Below, piece by piece: positions 1-5,758 of a DNA stretch of 6,290 nt. Origin of the DNA: an uncultured Collinsella sp. (lineage in GTDB: Bacteria; Actinomycetota; Coriobacteriia; Coriobacteriales; Coriobacteriaceae). The notes beneath the pieces were generated by a model that was not told the DNA's origin, did no database searches, and worked only from the letters and a program-made list of their open reading frames with translations. The first letter of the stretch is position 1. Every line of letters begins with the position of its first letter. The stretch covers positions 1 through 6,290 of the forward strand of contig CAUAGV010000099.1 in the NCBI GenBank assembly GCA_958428675.1. Direction: 5' to 3'. Made by a program: the position numbers and the translations under genes.

Positions 1-717
1 GGGCTCCTGGATACCAGCGCCGATGAAGGTCAGCGAGGCCTCGAAGATGATGGCGGCGGCGACCAGGGTAACGGTGAAGACCATAATCGGGGCGATGCAG
101 TTACGCAGAACATGCTTGATCAAAATCCACGGAGCCTTGGCGCCGGAAACGATGACCGCGCGGACATAGTCCTCGCCGTACTCGGACACAATGTTGGCGC
201 GAACGATACGGGCAATCTGCGGAGTGTACATAAAGCCGATGGCGAAGATGATCGACGGCACGGAATTGCCCAGGATGGAGACGAAGACGGCAGCAAGGGC
301 GATGCCCGGGATGGACATGATGATGTCCAGGATGCGCATGATCGCCTCGGAAACGGACTTGCGCGAAACCGCCGCGAGGGCGCCCACGACCGAGCCGCAG
401 ACCAGAGCCATGGCAGTAGCGCCAAAGCCGATGATCAGCGAGTAACGACCACCGTAGAGCATGCGCGACAGAATGTCGCGACCCTTATCGTCGGTACCGA
501 AGATAAATCCATTGCCGGGAGCCTGGCGAGCCGTAAAGATCTCGACCGGGCTATAGGGGGCAAGAAGGGGCGCCAGAATCGCGGTCAGGGCGACCAGCAC
601 CAGCACGACGGCGGCAATCTTAGAAGACAGCGTCATCTTCTTCCAGCCACCGAGCTTGAGCCCCTTGGAGGCAGCTTTCTCGAGCTGCTCGGTTTGCTTC
701 TCTCGAATCTTTACCAT
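1..717 (-). CDS. Peptide ABC transporter permease, DppC/OppC type (C-terminus cut by window edge)
   Basis: This is the second inner-membrane permease of a peptide/nickel-type ABC importer; it pairs with the adjacent DppB/OppB-type protein to form the translocation channel. 239 codons are visible from the ATG at 717 to the edge with no stop. Family members usually run about 270-310 residues, so roughly 35-60 are missing. A cytoplasmic N-tail (residues 1-30) precedes a first membrane helix (about 34-54). Next comes the subfamily signature GTDDKGRDILSRMLYGGR (75-92), as in OppC/DppC. Four more hydrophobic stretches follow, at about 95-117, 131-150, 153-166 and 208-233. The EAA-type cytoplasmic loop that docks on the ATPase lies at about 178-200 (SEYGEDYVRAVIVSGA). 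The last visible residues, FIGAGIQEP, match the family's usual FLGLGVQ-P segment. The gene starts 3 nt after the upstream permease's stop, so translational coupling is likely. The substrate cannot be told from sequence; dppC and oppC are both possible names. Confidence 0.93.
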   Translation of the reverse strand, partial: MVKIREKQTEQLEKAASKGLKLGGWKKMTLSSKIAAVVLVLVALTAILAPLLAPYSPVEIFTARQAPGNGFIFGTDDKGRDILSRMLYGGRYSLIIGFGATAMALVCGSVVGALAAVSRKSVSEAIMRILDIIMSIPGIALAAVFVSILGNSVPSIIFAIGFMYTPQIARIVRANIVSEYGEDYVRAVIVSGAKAPWILIKHVLRNCIAPIMVFTVTLVAAAIIFEASLTFIGAGIQEP

Positions 718-720
718 AAT

Positions 721-1677
721 CTACACCGTCCTGATGCGCGGGTTGATGAGCAGGTAGAGCATGTCAACCACGATGTTGATGATGATGAAGGCAAGAGCAA
801 CGACGATGACGACGCCCTGAACCAGGTTCGCCTCGTTGCCCTGAACGCCCTGCAGGATCGCAGTACCCATGCCGGGGAGGTTGAAGATGACCTCGATGAC
901 GACAGCACCGCCCATGAGGTAGCCGATCTTAAGACCGAGGGTGGTGACCGGGGTGATCAGTGCGTTGCGAAGAACGTTGATGCCGACGACGACCTTCTCG
1001 GGAACGCCGGCGCCGCGAGCCATACGGACATAGTCCTTATCGAGCTCCTCAACCATGGCCGTACGCACGATACGAGTCATCTGGCCCGTCAGCGGGAATG
1101 CCAGAGCGATGGCGGGCATGATCATACGTCCCAGATAGCCAGCCGGGTTGGTGGTGAAGTGAGGCAGAGCACCGGACGCCGGGAGCACCTTAAGGTAGGA
1201 AGAGAACAGCAGAATCAACAGAACGGCAAGCCAGAACGACGGGGTTGCCAAGCCGGCGATGGAGAAGACGCGGATCACTTGGTCCGGCCATTTATCGCGA
1301 TACAGTGCCGCGATGACGCCGAGCAAAAACGAGACGACCGCGCCGATGGCAAGACCGATGAAGGTCAGCTGCATCGTGACGGGCAGGGCCGTGGAGATGC
1401 GCTTGGCAACGGAGTTGCGAGCAGCACCATAGGTGCCCATGTCACCATGGATCAGATCGCCCATGTAGCGCACGTAGCGCACGGGCCAGGGGTCGTCCAG
1501 ACCATACTTCTCATGGTACTCGGCAACCGCCTCGGGCGAGGCACCGTCACCCAACGCCGTATAGGCGGGGTCGGTCTTGGAGAACGACATAAGGAAGAAC
1601 ACCAGGACGGTGACGCCCAATGCCATGATCGGCAGCGCCACGAGACGCCTTCCAATCAAACGTAGAAAGTTGTTCAC
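721..1677 (-). CDS. Peptide ABC transporter permease, DppB/OppB type
   Basis: This is the first permease of the importer, 318 residues, normal for the family. I chose the GTG at 1677 because it has a strong ribosome site, AGGGGAG, 5 nt upstream and yields the typical N-terminus NNFLRLIGRRLVALPIMALG. A frame extension to a TTG at 1710 adds 11 polar residues without a good ribosome site. Helix 1 is at about residues 11-31. It is followed by the periplasmic-side loop with the family pattern of small residues, then KYGLDDPWPVRYVRYMGDL-HGDMG (about 57-81). Further helices lie at about 102-126, 137-162, 183-196, 240-262 and 288-312. The EAA loop is EELDKDYVRMARGAGVPEK (210-228), and FNLPGMG (265-271) is the conserved motif before the last helix. 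The gene follows the binding-protein gene across a 155-nt spacer with hairpins and precedes the second permease by 3 nt. The symbol (dppB, oppB, gsiC-like) is not decidable from sequence. Confidence 0.95.
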   Translation of the reverse strand: MNNFLRLIGRRLVALPIMALGVTVLVFFLMSFSKTDPAYTALGDGASPEAVAEYHEKYGLDDPWPVRYVRYMGDLIHGDMGTYGAARNSVAKRISTALPVTMQLTFIGLAIGAVVSFLLGVIAALYRDKWPDQVIRVFSIAGLATPSFWLAVLLILLFSSYLKVLPASGALPHFTTNPAGYLGRMIMPAIALAFPLTGQMTRIVRTAMVEELDKDYVRMARGAGVPEKVVVGINVLRNALITPVTTLGLKIGYLMGGAVVIEVIFNLPGMGTAILQGVQGNEANLVQGVVIVVALAFIIINIVVDMLYLLINPRIRTV

Positions 1678-1682
1678 GTTCT

Positions 1683-1689
1683 CTCCCCT
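1683..1689 (-). promoter_or_regulatory. Ribosome binding site deciding the GTG start of the first permease
   Basis: On the minus strand AGGGGAG lies 5 nt before the GTG at 1677. It fixes that GTG, rather than the TTG at 1710, as the start. Confidence 0.8.
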
Positions 1690-1717
1690 TTCTTTTGTCG
1701 GTAGGACCAACTGGTAT

Positions 1718-1735
1718 ATGAGTATGGATACTCAT
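1718..1735. promoter_or_regulatory. 18-bp near-perfect palindrome, operator or small hairpin
   Basis: ATGAGTAT and ATACTCAT are perfect 8-bp inverted arms around a 2-bp centre. The element ends 41 nt before the permease GTG. As DNA it has the size and symmetry of an operator for a dimeric repressor. As RNA it folds into a 7-bp stem with a 4-nt loop. It lies right after the larger G/C-rich stem, so the two may form a tandem-hairpin element. No regulator can be named. Confidence 0.5.
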
Positions 1736-1738
1736 TAC

Positions 1739-1772
1739 AAGACCCGAGCGACATCGAGGCCGCCCGGGTCTT
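1739..1772 (-). terminator. Intercistronic hairpin, attenuator or mRNA-stabilising stem
   Basis: AAGACCCG (1739-1746) pairs perfectly with CGGGTCTT (1765-1772). After one mismatch, GCG/CGC adds three more pairs (1748-1750 with 1761-1763). On the minus (mRNA) strand the stem is not followed by a U-run, so full intrinsic termination is unlikely. On the plus strand it is followed by TGTTT, but no plus-strand gene ends here. The most likely role is as a 3' stabiliser or partial terminator behind the binding-protein gene, giving more binding protein than permease. The structure is seen directly; the role is inferred from the position. Confidence 0.5.
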
Positions 1773-1832
1773 TGTTTCAACTATGAGGACGTTGCCTTAC
1801 GACCGACGCCCCACATATGACTCAAGCGAGTC

Positions 1833-3446
1833 TTAGGCCTTGACGGTCGCGACGCCCCTGAAGGACATGCTCGTCGTGCCGATGCCCTTGAAGCCATCGA
1901 GGGCCTCGCCGTTGGGCGCGGTGGACGGATCGTCCCAGGAAGCAGAGACGGTCTTGACGTGGACAACGGGGTACAGAACAGCGTTGTCGGCGATGATGTC
2001 GAAGCACTCGTTCCACTTCTTCTGCTGCTCGTCGCCCTCGGCGGCAAGAGCCTCGTCCATGAGACCGTGGAGCTTCTCCCACTCAGCGGACTCCTTCCAC
2101 GGGCAACGGGTCTGCATCCAGACGTTGTCGCCGTACCACCAGTTGAGCAGCAGGTCGGGGTCGGCGCCGAAGCAGGAAGGATCGCCAGGGGCAAGGAGGA
2201 TATCGTAGGCCTCGCCGCCGTCGATGGCAGCGTAGGTGGCCGGCGAGGTATCGGTCTGGATGGTCACATCGAAGCCGAGAGCGTCGAGGTCGTTCTTGAC
2301 CTGGGCGGCCATGCCCTTGATCTGCTCGTTGTCGGTGGTGCGCAGGGTGATGGCGCCCGGGGTGATGCCAGACTCCTCGATGAGCTTCTTGGCCTTCTTG
2401 GCGTCAGTCTTGTACACCGTGGAAGCCTCATGATAGTTGGTGAAGCTCTTGGGCAGGTAGCAGCTGGCAGCGGTGGCAAGGCCGGCGAAGGTGTTGGTGA
2501 TCATCTTCTCGGTGTCGAGCGCGTACATGACGGCTTGACGGACCTTGACGTTGTTCCAAGGCTCCTTGGCGACGTTGAACATGATGAAGCGGGTGCCGAA
2601 ACCCTGAACGTTATCGATCTTGCAGCCAGCGCTCTCGAGCTGGTCAACGGCGTCAGCGGTGACGAGCTCCATAACGAGCGTGGAGCCCTCCTGCTGAGCG
2701 GTAACGCGAGCGGTGGGGTCGGTCAGGATGCTGTACTGGATCTTCTTATCCTCGGCAGCATACTCACCGTTGTACTCGGGGTTGGGAACCAGGGTGATCT
2801 CGGTATCGGAGATAGAGTCATACATCCAGGGGCCGGAGCCGATCGGCTGCTTGGCGCGATCCTCCTCGGACTGGGTAGCCGGGGTAACGCGGATGATGGC
2901 CAGACGATCCTTGAGCAGGGAGAAGTTGGGGACCTTGGTCTTGACAGTTACGGTGCTGGCGTCCTTGGCCTCGATGGACTCGAAGGGCTGGAAGAACGGA
3001 GCATAGGTAGCGGAAGCAGCGCAAGCGGTGTAGGAAGCGACGACGTCGTCAGCAGTGACCTCGGTGCCATCGGAGAACTTGGCGCCCTTGCGGATGGTGA
3101 CCTCGAAGGTGGTGTCGTCCACGGACTTGGGATCGTCGGTGGCGAGCTCGTTGAAGGTGCTGTAGTCGTGGTAATCGATGCCGTAGAGGCCCTCGACGAC
3201 GTGCCAGTTAGCACCCAGGCCCACAGCGGAGCCGGTGCTGGCGGGATCGAAGCTGGACGGAGCGTAAGCGGAACAAGCGGTGATCACGCCGCCACCACGG
3301 TTGGCGGAATCGGTGGAACCGGAAGCGGAACCCTCGTCGTTAGAGCTGCCACCGCAGCCGGTGAGACCAAGCCCTGCGACAGCAGCGACGCTGCCGGTGA
3401 GGCCGAGGAACGAACGCCTGGACATACCCTTGTTGATGATGGCCAT
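1833..3446 (-). CDS. Peptide/nickel-type ABC transporter substrate-binding lipoprotein (SBP_bac_5 family)
   Basis: This extracytoplasmic receptor of the importer captures the substrate (probably peptides) and delivers it to the two permeases encoded downstream. It has 537 residues, typical of the family. The ATG at 3446 is chosen for its AGGAGA ribosome site 4-5 nt upstream; a TTG 15 nt further up has no such support. The leader carries a twin-arginine motif, SRRSFLG (9-15), then a hydrophobic stretch ending in lipobox LTGC with lipidated Cys31. A Ser/Gly/Asp-rich linker (33-53) follows. Family hallmarks are FEVTIRKGAKFSDGTEVTAD (114-133), IGSGPWMYD (202-210), FNVAKEPWNNVKVRQAVMYA (290-309) and the ligand-lobe segment YDILLAPGDPSCFGADPD (414-431). 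The mature protein has seven further cysteines (58, 142, 275, 329, 425, 448, 481), which is many for this family. It is the first gene of the transporter operon, behind a 365-nt control region. OppA, DppA or another substrate class cannot be separated here. Confidence 0.95.
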   Translation of the reverse strand: MAIINKGMSRRSFLGLTGSVAAVAGLGLTGCGGSSNDEGSASGSTDSANRGGGVITACSAYAPSSFDPASTGSAVGLGANWHVVEGLYGIDYHDYSTFNELATDDPKSVDDTTFEVTIRKGAKFSDGTEVTADDVVASYTACAASATYAPFFQPFESIEAKDASTVTVKTKVPNFSLLKDRLAIIRVTPATQSEEDRAKQPIGSGPWMYDSISDTEITLVPNPEYNGEYAAEDKKIQYSILTDPTARVTAQQEGSTLVMELVTADAVDQLESAGCKIDNVQGFGTRFIMFNVAKEPWNNVKVRQAVMYALDTEKMITNTFAGLATAASCYLPKSFTNYHEASTVYKTDAKKAKKLIEESGITPGAITLRTTDNEQIKGMAAQVKNDLDALGFDVTIQTDTSPATYAAIDGGEAYDILLAPGDPSCFGADPDLLLNWWYGDNVWMQTRCPWKESAEWEKLHGLMDEALAAEGDEQQKKWNECFDIIADNAVLYPVVHVKTVSASWDDPSTAPNGEALDGFKGIGTTSMSFRGVATVKA

Positions 3447-3450
3447 GTCT

Positions 3451-3456
3451 TCTCCT
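3451..3456 (-). promoter_or_regulatory. Ribosome binding site of the binding-protein gene
   Basis: AGGAGA on the minus strand ends 4 nt before the ATG at 3446. It is a near-consensus site that selects this ATG over the in-frame TTG at 3461. Confidence 0.85.
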
Positions 3457-3582
3457 ATCAATAGAGAATCTTACCCGGGAGCACCTAGACTTGCCCCCGC
3501 GCAACTTGCGGACGATATATACCTTACCTACCGACGAACCCAACTGAGGTGCCGCGCTCGGTGACCGATACATACATACGCT

Positions 3583-3605
3583 TGAACGGTATTTACTACC
3601 GTTCA
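3583..3605. promoter_or_regulatory. Operator-like inverted repeat upstream of the binding-protein gene
   Basis: TGAACGGTA (3583-3591) and TACCGTTCA (3597-3605) are perfect 9-bp arms around a 5-bp A/T-rich centre. The size and symmetry are those of a dimeric transcription factor site. It lies 137 bp before the ATG and overlaps the weak -10-like segment of the promoter candidate at 3593-3621, where a bound repressor would block polymerase. It could also fold in RNA. No regulator gene lies in the window. Confidence 0.55.
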
Positions 3606-3621
3606 CCGAATTCATTGACAA
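3593..3621 (-). promoter_or_regulatory. Weak candidate promoter for the transporter operon
   Basis: On the minus strand TTGTCA (3621-3616) resembles a -35 box. After 17 bp comes TAGTAA (3598-3593), a poor -10 box with three of six consensus bases. It is proposed mainly because it overlaps the 23-bp inverted repeat. Another weak option nearer the gene is TTGGGT followed after 16 bp by TATATA (about 3515-3542). Confidence 0.25.
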
Positions 3622-3756
3622 ACGATTCGCCAGACAGTATGTATCGACGAGGTGAGATATCAGTCTTCGTCAACCCGCAGGATAGCAGGGTTGTTCACCA
3701 TGGCTAGTCAAACGTTTTAGCGTTAATAAAACCCGAAATCGACAGGTAATCGCCGC

Positions 3757-3786
3757 GAAATAAATGATTGAAAATCGGCCAATCAT
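3757..3786 (-). terminator. Weak intrinsic terminator candidate after uvrC
   Basis: On the minus strand ATGATTG (3786-3780) pairs with CAATCAT (3770-3764) across a 9-nt loop, followed by TTATTT. It begins 26 nt past the uvrC stop. The 7-bp stem is A/T-rich, so termination would be inefficient; the position and the T-rich tail are what favour it. Confidence 0.4.
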
Positions 3787-3811
3787 GTATATCAGTTGTT
3801 TAGAAGCGCGT

Positions 3812-5758
3812 TTAGTTTTCGGAACGGTTGGCCGATGCCTGGGCGCGCTCGGCATTCCATGCAACAAGTGCCTCGTGGACCGCTTTGGCGACATCGGCCG
3901 GAACGCCTCGAACTTCTGCAATCTCCTGCTCGCTTGCCGCGCGCAAACGCTTCATCGAGCCAAAATGGCGCATAATGGCACGTTTTCTGGTGGGTCCCAC
4001 GCCCGGAACGTCGTCAAGCACCGAAACCGTCATAGCCTTATCGCGCAACTCGCGATGGAACGTAATCGCAAATCGGTGGGATTCATCGCGAACCTGCTTG
4101 ATCAGATAAAGCGAAGCGGAGCCGGTCGGCAGCACGACGGGAGTCTCGTCCCACGGCACGAAAACTTCCTCATCGGCCTTTGCCAAGCCACAAACTGGTA
4201 TATCGAGGCCAAGCGCCTCAAGTTGCTTAATTGCAGCGGTCAATTGCGGCTTGCCGCCATCGACAACGAGCAAATCGGGGCGCGAGCCAAAGCGCTCGTC
4301 CGCCATGCGCTCGGGAGCATAGCGACGCCCCAGAACCTCGGACATCGATACGAAGTCGTTCGCCTCGTCCAATTCGGCCTGAATTTTAAAGCGACGATAC
4401 TGGCCCTTGTCGGCACGACCGTTGGTAAATACCACCATCGAAGCGACGGTAAAGGTGCCGTGCAACGTCGAGATATCGAAGCACTCGATGCGCAACGGCG
4501 GCGCAGGCAGCGCCAGCGCGCTTTCGAGCTCCAAGAGCGCCTGATTGGTGCGATCGTCAGCATACCCCGTGCGCATCATGTAGCGCATGAGGGCATGGCG
4601 CGCATTTTTGGAAGCCATATCGAGCAGGCGGTGCTTTTCGCCGCGCTGCGGCCTATGGAGATGGCAAGAGCGTTCGCGCTTGCCCGCAAGCCACTCCCCC
4701 AACGCTTCGGCATCCTCAAGCTCGACAGAGAGATTGATCTCGGCTGGAATATCAGCCGTCTCGTCGTAATAGCGCTTAAGAAAGCCCGATTGAAGCTCTT
4801 CCTCGTCGACATCCAGGCCTTTATCGAGGATGAACTCACAAGTTCGAACCGTTCGGCCCTCGCGAACGACAAAGACACAGGCGGCAGAGATAGTCTCTTC
4901 GCGATAGAAGCCGATGACGTCGATATCGACGCTTGATGGAAAAACGACCTGTTGGCGATCGTCCAGGCCCCTAATGACTTCCAGGCGACGCTTGACGCGC
5001 GCCGCACGCTCAAAATCGAGCGTCTCGGCTGCCTCCGTCATCTCGAACGTAAGCTCGTCGACGACATCCTTGCGATGCCCCGACAAGAAACGTTCGACGC
5101 GCTTGACGTTCTTGACATAGTCGGCAGGCGAAATCGCGCCGACGCATGCGCCCGGCCCGCGCCCGACATGGTAGTCAAAGCAGGGACGCCCGTTTTGCGC
5201 ACAAATCATATTGACGATGTCTTCTTCGCCCTTATGAGATTCGACGATGCGGCGGCAGCGGCGCCATTCCGCACAGGATGCCGAGCAAATAGGAATAACC
5301 TTGCGTAGCGTATCGATGGTCTCACGCGCCGCACGGCTATCGGTATAGGGGCCAAAATAGCGCGTTCCAGGTTTATGACGCTCTCGCGTGTATTTAATAG
5401 CCGGGAACAAGTCGCTCTTGGTAATGGCGATAAAGGGATAGCTTTTATCGTCTTTGAGATCGACGTTAAAGTACGGATGGTACTGGCCAATCAGATTGCG
5501 CTCGAGCACCAATGCCTCGTGCTCGGTCTCCACCACGATATAGTCGAAGCTCGCCACCAGCTGCATCATGAGCGGAATCTTTTGACGCTCGTCCTGCAGC
5601 GTCACGTATTGACGCATGCGGGCACGCAAGTTTTTTGCCTTGCCCACATAGATGACATCGCCCTTGGCATCTTTCCAAAGGTAGCAGCCGGGTTGCGTGG
5701 GAACGCGCGAAACCTGTTCGGCAAGCGTTGGGATGTTATCGTGACCTGCCACGCGCAC
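3812..5758 (-). CDS. uvrC: UvrABC system protein C, excision nuclease subunit
   Basis: UvrC makes the 3' and then the 5' incision around DNA lesions located by UvrA/UvrB in nucleotide excision repair. It has 648 residues and is complete. The N-terminal GIY-YIG nuclease domain (about 20-100) has GCYLW, VIYVGKAKNLRAR, LERNLI and the Asn of YFNVD. By comparison with Thermotoga UvrC the active-site residues are Tyr26, Tyr37, Arg47, Glu86 and Asn98. A cysteine-bearing region follows (158-205). The UvrB-contacting UVR motif is at about 233-265 (FEMTEAAETLDFERAARVKR). The RNase H-like nuclease domain (about 420-570) has CFDIS (Asp428), VVDGGKPQL (Asp500) and HRFAITFHR (His561/His568). Tandem helix-hairpin-helix motifs close the protein (580-632: DDVPGVGPTRKRAIMRHFG, EVRGVPADVAKAV). 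The GTG at 5758 directly abuts the upstream TAG; a second GTG at 5752, better spaced from AGTAGG, is an equally plausible start. Odd: an insertion with extra cysteines, and the usual third cluster cysteine is absent. Confidence 0.98.
   Translation of the reverse strand: MRVAGHDNIPTLAEQVSRVPTQPGCYLWKDAKGDVIYVGKAKNLRARMRQYVTLQDERQKIPLMMQLVASFDYIVVETEHEALVLERNLIGQYHPYFNVDLKDDKSYPFIAITKSDLFPAIKYTRERHKPGTRYFGPYTDSRAARETIDTLRKVIPICSASCAEWRRCRRIVESHKGEEDIVNMICAQNGRPCFDYHVGRGPGACVGAISPADYVKNVKRVERFLSGHRKDVVDELTFEMTEAAETLDFERAARVKRRLEVIRGLDDRQQVVFPSSVDIDVIGFYREETISAACVFVVREGRTVRTCEFILDKGLDVDEEELQSGFLKRYYDETADIPAEINLSVELEDAEALGEWLAGKRERSCHLHRPQRGEKHRLLDMASKNARHALMRYMMRTGYADDRTNQALLELESALALPAPPLRIECFDISTLHGTFTVASMVVFTNGRADKGQYRRFKIQAELDEANDFVSMSEVLGRRYAPERMADERFGSRPDLLVVDGGKPQLTAAIKQLEALGLDIPVCGLAKADEEVFVPWDETPVVLPTGSASLYLIKQVRDESHRFAITFHRELRDKAMTVSVLDDVPGVGPTRKRAIMRHFGSMKRLRAASEQEIAEVRGVPADVAKAVHEALVAWNAERAQASANRSEN

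Larger units (their letters stand above)
1678..1832 (-). other. Intercistronic spacer with hairpins between binding protein and permease genes
   Basis: This 155-nt stretch holds no gene I can support. In transcription order it contains a small 5-bp hairpin directly after the binding-protein stop (GACTC/GAGTC, 1819-1832), a G/C-rich 8-bp stem (1739-1772), an 18-bp palindrome (1718-1735), and the ribosome site of the first permease (1683-1689). Such spacers between a binding-protein gene and its permease genes commonly lower expression of the downstream genes, by partial termination or by protecting the upstream mRNA from 3' decay. Which mechanism acts here is inference. Confidence 0.6.
3566..3646. 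repeat. Spaced 10-bp inverted repeat in the transporter control region
   Basis: CGATACATAC (3566-3575) and GTATGTATCG (3637-3646) are perfect reverse complements, 61 bp apart, about 120-200 bp upstream of the binding-protein start. The left arm continues as a short ATAC tandem (ATACATACATAC, 3568-3579). The pair encloses the 9-bp inverted repeat at 3583-3605, but the two are not concentric. Two copies of one regulator half-site, a looping operator, or a large RNA stem are all possible. Confidence 0.5.
3447..3811 (-). other. 365-bp intergenic control region between uvrC and the transporter operon
   Basis: No gene is supported here; the short frames through it lack family features and a plausible ribosome site. 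It is visibly richer in A/T than the flanking genes, above all at 3700-3815. From the uvrC side it holds a terminator-like hairpin (3757-3786), a 6-bp stem CAACCC/GGGTTG with an 11-nt loop (3671-3693), a 10-bp inverted repeat pair (3566-3575 and 3637-3646), a 9-bp inverted repeat with 5-nt spacer (3583-3605), and a leader of about 130 nt. The leader can form a small CGCA/TGCG hairpin (3500-3510), enclosed by possible long-range pairing of 3481-3486 with 3547-3552. I recognise no known riboswitch class. Confidence 0.6.

Noticed and set aside
112..1665. 517-codon open frame on the plus strand opposite the first permease and part of the second
   Set aside because: It is antisense to two clear permease genes. 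The translation is a low-complexity mix rich in Asp, His, Gly, Arg and Gln with no domain or membrane pattern, as expected from the mirror frame of high-GC genes.
1739..1777. Plus-strand intrinsic terminator (stem followed by TGTTT)
   Set aside because: No plus-strand gene ends here, the tail is short and interrupted, and all genes in the window are on the minus strand; the stem is interpreted as part of the transporter mRNA instead.
1959..3464. 501-codon plus-strand open frame opposite almost all of the binding-protein gene
   Set aside because: It is codon-register antisense of a well-recognised gene. The Gly/Leu/Val/Asp-rich translation reflects the G/C third-position bias of the real gene, and it has no ribosome site or family match I can see.
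3568..3579. ATAC tandem as a phase-variable microsatellite
   Set aside because: Only three 4-bp units are present, too few for slippage-driven switching.
3340..3621. 93-codon minus-strand frame running from the control region into the binding-protein gene
   Set aside because: It starts at a TTG without a ribosome site. Its second half is the out-of-frame reading of the binding protein's leader, and it would cover the operator-like repeats. A leader peptide is conceivable but unsupported.
3671..3693. CAACCC/GGGTTG stem as a terminator
   Set aside because: The stem is only 6 bp, the loop is 11 nt, and there is no T-run on either strand after it.
3764..4936. 390-codon plus-strand open frame opposite uvrC
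   Set aside because: It overlaps the conserved nuclease and helix-hairpin-helix domains of UvrC in antisense and shows no recognisable motif; it is a shadow frame.
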